NCBI RefSeq assembly: GCF_030272615.1
Contig: NC_081406.1
Location: 143,337,041-143,401,040, forward strand
DNA: 64,000 bases
From: Cryptomeria japonica
Taxonomy: Eukaryota; Streptophyta; Pinopsida; Cupressales; Cupressaceae
Direction of reading: 5' to 3'
In this document: positions 56,078 to 64,000 of the stretch, piece after piece
Layout: every line of letters begins with the position of its first letter
How positions within the stretch are numbered: position 1 is the stretch's first letter
Translations under genes and position numbers: made by a program
The notes under the pieces: generated by a model
Told to the model about the DNA's origin: nothing
The model's database searches: none
What the model saw: only the letters and a program-made list of their open reading frames with translations

Positions 56078-57322
56078 ATGGAAGAAGAATTAGAACAAAT
56101 TGAGAAGAATAACACTTGGACATTAGTTCCCCGGCCTAAAGATAAAAATGTGATTGGAACCAAATGGGTATTCAGAAACAAACTTAATGAAGATGGTAAG
56201 GTTATCAGAAATAAAGCAAGACTAGTGTGTAAGGGATATTCTCAGAAAGAAGGAATTGATTATAATGAAACCTTTGCACCGGTAGCTAGAATTGAGGCAA
56301 TTAGATTATTCTTGGCTTTTGTAGCACACAAGAACTACAAAGTTTATCAAATGGACATTAAATGTGCATTTTTGAATGGAGATCTTGAAGAAGAAGTTTA
56401 CATTGAACAACCTGATGGATTTTCTTTGACAGAAAACAAAGATATGGTTTGCAGGTTAAGGAAAGTCGTGTATGGATTGAAGCAAGCTTCAAGAGCCTGG
56501 TATGCAAGGTTAGATAAGTATCTTTTGAAGATTGGTTTTTCTAAAGGTAATGCAAACAACAACTTATATTATAAAGTAACTAATGATAACATCTTGGTTA
56601 TAGAAGTTTTTGTTGATGATATAATCTTTGGAGGAGAAGATGGATTATGTGAAGACTTTTCTATTGAAATGCAACAAGAATTTGAAATGTCTATTATAGG
56701 AGGTTTACTGTATCTAACACCAACAAGACCTGATATCATGAATGCAGTATGTATTGTTTCAAGATTTCAAAGTAATCCTAGAGAAAATCATGAAACAATA
56801 GTAAAAAGGATTTTTCGGTACTTACAAGGCACTACAAATCTTGGATTATGGTATCCTAGAGATGAAAACTTTGAATTAGATGCATACACAGATGCAAATT
56901 GGGCAAGAGATGTGGATGATAGGAAAAGCACCACCGGTGGAGCATTCTTTCTTGGAAACAGATTAATTTCCTGGTTAAGTAAGAAACAAAGTTCTACATC
57001 CTTATCAACAGTTGAATCAGAATACGTTGCAGCAGCAACAAACTGTACACATGTATTATGGCTTAAACAAATGTTGAAGGACATAAAGATAAAATGCAAG
57101 GAACCTATAACTATCTACTATGACAACACTGCAGCAATTGATATATCTAAGAACCCAGTATTACACTCTAAAACCAAACATGTTTCTATAAAACTGAATT
57201 TTCTAAGGGAAAATGTTGAAGCAAAAGAAATAAAACTGGTTTATGTGAATACAAAAGAGCAGATTGCAGATATTTTTACTAAACCTTTGCCTAGGGAGAC
57301 TTTTGAATATATCAGAGACTAG
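56078..57322 (+). pseudogene. C2 reverse transcriptase and RNase H, open frame with internal deletion
   Basis: 414 codons are open. [66 protein letters not shown] (first Asp) and [10 protein letters not shown] near 56609-56638. The family then has about 70 more residues between FEMSIIG and [13 protein letters not shown]. Here these join directly near 56699-56705, an in-frame deletion. RNase H follows: [20 protein letters not shown] near 56883-56940, [31 protein letters not shown] and [10 protein letters not shown] at the end. The frame is open but probably inactive, because RT lacks this segment. Confidence 0.9.
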
Positions 57323-57499
57323 CTTGGGGTCATACCCCCACCGGTAGAGACTTAAGAAGTTGATACTTGTCATCAACTGGCAGAATTAACAAGAGAAAAC
57401 TTTTACTCCAATATTTGATGAGGAAGCTACTTCTTAGGGGAAGTAGTTGGTACACTGTATTGGTTGGTATTTTGTAAATTTTTTTTACTTTGGCATTTG

Positions 57500-57712
57500 A
57501 TGTCAAAGGGGGAGAGATTGGTATATGGAAAAACACAAGAAAAACATAAGGAAGACACAGGTTACTCTCAGAGGGAGAGACTGTTACTTTGAGAAGAGAC
57601 TATTCATATCTGAATTTTTGGTATTTTGGTATTTGGCATTTCTGTCTTGGCACTTTGATGGTTTTTCCATCTTGTGTTGCCATCAATGCCAAAGGGGGAT
57701 ATTGTTGGTATT
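57500..57712 (+). other. Repeated polypurine tracts of C2
   Basis: TCAAAGGGGGAGAGATT at about 57503-57519, and CCAAAGGGGGATAT directly before the 3' LTR. The spacing of about 200 bp resembles that in C1 and element B. Confidence 0.78.
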
Positions 57713-58764
57713 TTGGTATGGTTTTGTCATTGATGTCAACACCTACTAAACACTATCAACTCTGGCACTTTGGAGAATCAACAACATTCACCGGCAAGCA
57801 GATAACTCATACACAATCACTAATATCTGGTACACCGGTAGGATACAATGTTCACCGACACTTGGAATGACATGGAAAACACATGGTTATGTAGAATACA
57901 TCATTTGGACACTTTGTATTGAAGACTTGTTTATTGGCATAGTTGTATTTGCATATTTGCCATTGCCGACAAACAGGTCCAGGTTATACACAGGCAAAAT
58001 TATCTTTTCCAGATCAACATGGCACACTATGGAGATGTCTTATTATTGTTAATGCATGAAGCCGACATGTTGAATCAGTTATTGCATCAGGCATTAATTT
58101 ATTTATAAATTGATTTTATTGTAAAATCCTTTAGAGCCGACCTACTAAAATTGGTCTTAGGTTATGATATAAATGTAAGGTCTTAATTGTAAGATCGGAT
58201 GTGGAATGCGAAAAAGAGTTGTGAGAAGGTATATTGGAGAATAAGCAAAGCTATACACGCAGACATCATTTGAAGATTGAAGGAGAGTTTTGTGAAGACA
58301 ATCAGAACTATACCGGTACTGAATCCAACATAGAAAGATGCTAATTTAAGCAGTACATTCTTATTGGATTTAACCATCCAATTGTAGTCAGTGTGACTCC
58401 CATTAGTGATTGAGCAGTGAGCTCTAGGCGCTTGGCCTTTTTGCATGTGCAGACCCCATTTGTATACACTTACTATCTACAGTAGTATCATCCGATTGTG
58501 GGTAAGGTTTCCCACCGTGGTTTTTCCCCTTACAGGGTTTCCACGTACAATTTTTGGTGTTATGTGTTGTGGATGACTTTGTTCTTTTGTTTCATGCATT
58601 AATCCTTATCGGTATTGCTAATAACTGATATAACTGTCTACTGGTATAAAAGACTGGTTTACCGGTATAAAGTATTAAAGTGTTTAAGTTGCTTTTGGTT
58701 TAAATTTATTAGACAACTGATTCACACCCCCCCCCCCCCTCTCAGTTGTCTTCGGGACCTAACA
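57713..58764 (+). repeat. C2 3' LTR
   Basis: 1052 bp, collinear with 52299-53352 with scattered differences (mainly C/T and G/A). It ends CCTAACA before the target duplication GGATG. Confidence 0.92.
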
Positions 58765-58769
58765 GGATG

Positions 58770-59100
58770 AGAGAAATACAAAACCCACTAATTCTGTGAA
58801 GGAGGAGCTACAAAACCCTGGCACCCATAGGCCCAACCTGGAGCAAGAAATCCAAAAGCTAAAAGAGGAAATTAAGGTTATCAACAATAGGCTAGACATA
58901 AGAGGCAAACAACAAGTCAGTATCAACAAGTTCTGCGTTAGGGTCTTGCACAGTTCAACTTTGACACTCTCCTTGCTTCATGATAGAACAACTGATGATG
59001 AGAACGATAGGCAAGCGGCCAGGGATCTCTTCAAATTCCTCTCATAGGACTGGGAGAAGGCCATTAGTATGGAAGGGGCTCGTAATTTGGCCCCTTAGTC
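58770..59100 (+). pseudogene. Unknown LINE downstream ORF, last part (coiled coil)
   Basis: Continues the coding region interrupted by C2. The 83-codon frame 58796-59047 has a short coiled coil (LEQEIQKLKEEIKVINNRLD) and then a less structured tail ending at TAG. The LINE 3' untranslated region follows to about 59294. Confidence 0.5.
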
Positions 59101-59301
59101 TTTAGGTTTTTGTTGCATAGTTTAATATGGGGTATGCCCCTGTTGCTGTAATTTCTACTAAACTCTTGTTTATAGTTTTTTTTTGTTGACTTTCATTTGA
59201 ACTCTCATCTGATTTTTTTGTTGTTAATGTGTTGTTGATAGTCATAGGCTATATTAAGGGTCAACTCCCTAGATATCGTCGCTTTTTTAATCAAAAACAT
59301 C

Positions 59302-59555
59302 CATTGTATATATCTTATGTCAATTCCCCTCTCATTTTCTTACTTCTCAAACTCAAATAGTAAAATGGTTTTATGAGAATTTGGCAGGAACATGTAAAAT
59401 GTTTAATAGTGAAATTAGCAATTTGTTTCACATATTCTTTTCACATCAATACTAAAGCTATTAAATTCCATAGCATTCAATGAAGAATGGATCAATGAGT
59501 TTAAGGTAACATCCATTTTCTATATCTTAAGTCAATTCCCCTCTCATTTTGTAGG
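59302..59555. repeat. Copies 2 and partial 3 of the repeat of about 210 bp
   Basis: A phrase beginning CATCCATTGTATATATCTTA at about 59300 recurs as CATCCATTTTCTATATCTTA at about 59510. The part 59395-59515 matches 39225-39393 to the left of the LINE. The LINE therefore appears to sit in a short tandem repeat array. Confidence 0.7.
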
Positions 59556-61240
59556 AACTATGCTACAACACGGCTCGGTTTACCTATAGTTTTTTGGTTA
59601 AGACTGAAAATTGAATTACTGACCACTAAAACGAGAAAATGAAATTATAGTTCATTAAAAGATCAACAAAAGTATAACATATGATATAGCTTTTGTGCAT
59701 ACTTATTGTTTAGGATATTTTTTTTAAATAGATGTATTTTTTTCATGATATTTAAGATGTTTATTTATCATTAGTTTTTGTTAAGGTAGAAGTATTGCAT
59801 TTACTTAATTCTATTTTTCAATTAATATAGTCAATCATTACAAAGAATTATAATTTTAGAATAAAAATTCTATAATTTGTATTTAATTTTTTTCTAAATT
59901 TAATTTAAAAAAAATCATAGCACATTTTTATGCATTCAATTAATTAAATAGAATGTCAAAATATTATAGCACTTTTTTAATGGTAACAATAGAACCAACC
60001 ATATTCTTCAAATCAGAACATTGTTAAAATTCATGTAATGTATTTTTGATAATATATTTTGAGTCCTTTATTTCATTTTTGCTGAGGTGATGATGATGTT
60101 GAGGCTGAAAAAGCTATTTTTTCCTTTCAACTATGTTTCTTCCTTTCATCAAATAAATAAACTGATATCCAAGTTTTTTAATTTTGTAATTATAATATTT
60201 ATTTGGTTTTCATGTACAATTTGATTTTATAGTTTTTTTTAATAATTTTATTTATAATTTGTTATTATTTAAAATTTTTATCAGTTTTACTTTTAATTTA
60301 ATTATTTATTAATTTATAAATTTATTACTTATAATTATTTTTTTAATTTTTTAATTTTGATATGTTTTAATTTTGTATTTTGTTTTATTTTGTTTTATTT
60401 TATTTTTAACTTAAATTTAAATTTTAAATATATTTTAATTAATTATCTATTAACTTGATAAAATAATTCTTTGATATTAATTTTATAATTTTTTTAATAT
60501 TTAGATTTTGATATATTTTGACTTTAAATTTTAATTTTGAATTTATATTTAAGTTTGAAATTTATTTCAATGATTTATGTTTTTTATGAAATCAAAAATA
60601 TTAATTAAACGTTATTAGAATTAATTTAATCACTCTCTCATTCTTTTCCTTTCTCTTTGTCTTTTCCACTTTAGAAATAGATAGAATTTTGCCACATTAT
60701 CTATCCACCACTTTGGATGTCCATTTGATTGTTTTTAATATTGAATTGAGACCTTTGCACATTATTGTTAATAAAATATGGGTGAGACTACCAATCAATT
60801 CTTGTGAGTAAGCCTATCTCAATCTAACTATTGTAAGTCATACCTAGATAAGTAGTGGATTTCAAATTTCATTTAGATATTTTATCTCAAGCGATGGAAT
60901 AAATAGCCTTATCAAGATCAATTGACTTGGTCTATTTCAACATTAAATCAAATAGACTCACTTGCAATCTCATATTAACTAGGATTTTTTTGTAGGAAGA
61001 GTGGTATAGATATAACATGAACAAAAGATATATGTCTTGACAAGTGGAAGACAACTGCTTAAAAAAAGAAGATAATAAATAAAATAGCAAAAAATACCAA
61101 ATAATAATGATCCATCAACTTCGGGCATCTTGCACATCTCTCCATAAATTTGGACCATCAATCTGTATTGTTAATTGATTCGATTCGTATAGCAAATGCA
61201 ATACATTCTAATATAAGGATATTGTACAAAAAAATACCAT
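59556..61240. other. AT-rich intergenic DNA
   Basis: Extremely AT-rich, especially 59700-60600, with many T runs. No gene, terminal repeat or RNA was recognised. Confidence 0.5.
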
Positions 61241-61265
61241 AATGATAACATTAGAAATAATATTT

Positions 61266-61730
<465 letters not shown>

Positions 61731-61734
61731 ATAG

Positions 61735-62553
61735 ATTGGGAAAAGTCCTAGGATTTTGGGATGAGAGCCAAAACAATGATTAATCATTATGTCTTTATTG
61801 CTTCAATGAAAAACTAATTAGATTAAAAAATAACCTTATAAATTAGTTAATCACGATTTTTTTCTATTATTTTTCTGACAATGTTGAATTATAAGAAAAT
61901 AAGTAATAACCAAAGTTGTGAGGAATTAAGGTCTTAGAAAAAAATTACGCCTTTGTAAAAAATCAATGTATTAATCATAACAAAATGAATATTTTTTAAG
62001 TATATTTTTAATTAAAAAGATTTTCGTTTGTTAAATATTATACAAGGTGATACTAAGCGGCTAATAATCCATAAAACCTCTACATTAGACAAGTTTTGGA
62101 ATCCAATTTCAATTTCTATCTTGCTATTCAGTTTATAAATGAAGGTAATTCAAGAGATGAGAACAATAATAGTGAAATTGGTAATACTTTTATCATTGTT
62201 TACATAATTTTGTACTTACCTTGGTAAAATGTCTTAAATGCAATAGCATATCAACAAGTGATATATTCTTGTGTTTGGCTTGGCTTATGCCCTAATCCTG
62301 TACACCTCTATTTTTACCCCTATTCTCATACATTCCACCATCATTCTATCATTATTGCACTATCACAATTACTTTTGTATATTTGTTGTTTACCTTGAAA
62401 TTATTGTTTTAATTCCAAGGTTTGTTTTTGTATCACTCTAGATTGACCATGACCATAAAATTTAAACCATTAAATTCAAATTCAATCTTTCTTACACGTT
62501 TCTATTACTTTTTATGAACCAACTTAGTACACATTAGTGTGACATGTATCTAT
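61735..62553. other. No supportable feature
   Basis: AT-rich sequence between the microsatellite and the last copia LTR. No gene seen. Confidence 0.5.
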
Positions 62554-62902
62554 TGTTAGAGAATATTTAGCTATTAGTTATTTTTTTACAACTAGTTATT
62601 ATTTTTTGCTTTTTTGCTTAAGTTCACTGAGGAGTGCTTATTTTAGTTGTGCATCTCGTTTAGCTAGAGTTGAGCTTTATTTATCTCCTCATGCTTGCAC
62701 TTTAGTTCTCCTAAATTTAGCTCTGCGCTTTCTTTATAAGCACCTCATTGTACAATTGTAACTCATCCTATAATTTTGTATTCTTTGCTTTTGAGTAATA
62801 TTGCATTCATTCATGCAACTCTAATTTGTGGAAGATGCTCTTGTTTGTCGTTTGGTCTTGCAGGTGCTTGTGTTGAAATCTTTTGTGTTGTAAATTTGAA
62901 CA
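62554..62902 (+). repeat. C3 5' LTR
   Basis: 349 bp from TGTTAGAG to TTGAACA, with a TATA-like CTTTATAAG at about 62732 and a primer-binding site directly after it. The partner LTR is outside the window. Confidence 0.75.
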
Positions 62903-62914
62903 TGGTATTAGAGC
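62903..62914 (+). other. C3 primer-binding site
   Basis: TGGTATTAGAGC, one C-to-T change from the standard site. Confidence 0.85.
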
Positions 62915-63400
62915 ATGGATTTGGCAAGCAAATTTTTTTATCAATTTTGAATCAAAACGGGGCATCACCATCACATATGTAACATAAAAAACCCCTAAGA
63001 TCAACTATTGTATCGTCAAAATCCGAGCAGTTGAATTTTGGGGTTAATTTGGCTAAGGGCACATTTTTTTAGGCAAGTTCTGGAGGTACCTTAAAAATAT
63101 GGTTTGTTTGGGACAAAATAGACATCACCATCATGTTTAGAAGGCCCAAGAACCCTAAAAATGCTTGCCAATTCATCAAAATCGATGAAAAATGACACGC
63201 GAGGAATCTTGGTCCCATGTCTAGCCTGATGTGTCTTCATTCAAACTTTTTGGGAGTATGGCTTGGGCATTTATTCCAAATTCATAAAGGAAAACCATGG
63301 AGAGGAGGAGTCAACCACTAATCTTTGTTGGCTACTGTGAGGAAAAAAAAATGTACAAATTGTTTGATCTTGTTTCTAGAGAAGGTCTTGTTTTGGCAAG

Positions 63401-64000
63401 ATGTCCAATTTGATGAGCACTATTCATCTGATGGACTCTCCAACACCATCTTCTTTGTCACTTCCTACTCCTTCATTTCTTGAAGATTCTTTGCCTTTTG
63501 AGGATGAGGAAGATGTTCTAGTTCAACCCCAACCACCCATCCTACCACTTCCTAAGTGGGCTCGTAATACTAAATTGATAAACCACACTTGGGACCACTT
63601 GGGATCCCTCAGATTTTTTCAAATGTGGCAATTATTCTAGAGTGGGATTAGGCTACGATAGTGGAGTATTCATCCTTGATGAATAACCACACTTAGGACC
63701 TTGTACCTCTTCCTAAGGGAAGAAAGATGGTGCGACACAAGTGGGTGTATTGCACCAAGTATGCTACAAATGGTTCCATTGATAAGTATGAGGTTCCTCT
63801 TGTTGCTAAGGGGTTTACATAGATTGAGGACATTGATTATTTTAAGACTTTTTCTCCTCTTGACAAGATGGATTCTATTCACCTTGTACTTTCTCTTGCA
63901 AATTCACAAGGATGGTTAGTTTATCAAATAGATGTGAAGAGTGCCTTCTTGCATGGTGATCTTCATGAGGAGATCTATATGGAGCAGCCATAGGGATTTT
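63401..64000 (+). pseudogene. C3 linker and reverse transcriptase N-terminal part
   Basis: 63401-63600 is an acidic, Pro/Ser-rich linker of the type that precedes copia RT (FEDEEDVLVQPQPPI). After a damaged junction, 63680-64000 reads as RT: TWDLVPLPKGRKM with stops, KWVYCTKYATNGSIDKY, LVAKGFT then [31 protein letters not shown] and EEIYMEQP then TAG. The motif with the first catalytic Asp is present. Stops again fall at Gln positions. Confidence 0.82.

Larger units (their letters stand above)
52294..58769 (+). mobile_element. C2: complete plus-strand copia (Sirevirus-like) element
   Basis: Structure: target duplication GGATG at 52294-52298 and 58765-58769; LTRs 52299-53352 and 57713-58764; primer-binding site 53355-53366; gag, protease, integrase, RT, RNase H; polypurine tracts at about 57503-57516 and 57701-57712. 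The LTRs are highly similar by eye. The element disrupts the LINE downstream ORF. It is related to C1 at the protein level but has different LTRs. Stops in gag and integrase, damage before RT and an RT deletion make it inactive. Confidence 0.92.
39387..59301 (+). mobile_element. 5'-truncated plus-strand LINE, split by three later insertions
   Basis: The LINE runs from about 39394 to about 59294, flanked by AACATCC on both sides (39387-39393 and about 59295-59301), a plausible 7-bp target duplication. Its end (TTTTTTAATCAAAAA) suits a LINE tail. Removing the nested elements (40268-42230, 42253-49984, 52299-58769) leaves about 3.7 kb. The order is RT tail and zinc-binding region (39394-40267), RNase H (from 49985), an unknown downstream ORF (50401-52298, then 58770-59100), tail. 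The LINE reading continues across each insertion site, which confirms the nesting. Confidence 0.75.
62554..64000 (+). mobile_element. C3: internally deleted copia element, runs off window end
   Basis: 5' LTR 62554-62902, primer-binding site 62903-62914, then only about 0.7 kb before RT begins. Gag, protease and integrase are missing. The 3' LTR lies beyond the window. Confidence 0.78.

Overview
The window looks like repeat-dense nuclear DNA of a seed plant with a very large genome, plausibly a gymnosperm. The grounds are stacked and decayed Ty1/copia, Ty3/gypsy and LINE elements, plant-type primer-binding sites (TGGTATCAGAGC), an organelle-type PPR gene with no visible intron, and almost no other host coding sequence. 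The species cannot be told from what I can see. No bacterial gene, rRNA, tRNA gene or CRISPR array was seen.

Layout, left half. 1-2799 is the 3' half of a dead Ty3/gypsy chromovirus with its LTR. 3657-8584 is one copy (A) of a nested retroelement block. 8585 to about 11000 is a second dead chromovirus 3' half. 12204-15020 is a heavily mutated coiled-coil coding region carrying a solo LTR at 13232-13691. 15296-28145 is a minus-strand LTR element ('element B') with a gag and a large unknown ORF ('ORF-X') but no visible pol. Its 3' LTR is split by a 4.2-kb non-autonomous copia element (16797-21002). Copy B of the nested block (19444-25138) lies inside this region, in the same orientation as copy A.

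Middle. 28310-28830 is a broken PPR fragment. 30124-32690 holds degenerate coding sequence and an LTR-like segment with a 554-bp tandem duplication. 32887-35360 is a minus-strand LINE remnant. 36131-38414 is the one host-like gene, a P-class PPR protein of about 20 motifs. It has one in-frame stop, one frameshift and a recent 210-bp internal amplification.

Right half. A 5'-truncated plus-strand LINE spans 39394-59294. It is split by three later insertions: a 2-kb non-autonomous LTR element with apparently identical LTRs (40268-42225), a minus-strand copia element C1 (42253-49979) that itself received a tRNA-derived SINE, and a plus-strand copia element C2 (52299-58764, perfect TSD). Then come AT-rich DNA, a (TC)50 microsatellite near 61.7 kb, and an internally deleted copia element running off the window end.

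The genes do not form an operon or pathway; the window is a record of layered insertions. The best candidates for something undescribed are three: the gag plus ORF-X non-autonomous element, seen in two copies; a conserved unknown ORF downstream of the LINE RNase H domain, seen in two LINE copies of opposite orientation; and the young 2-kb LTR element with a GC-rich core.
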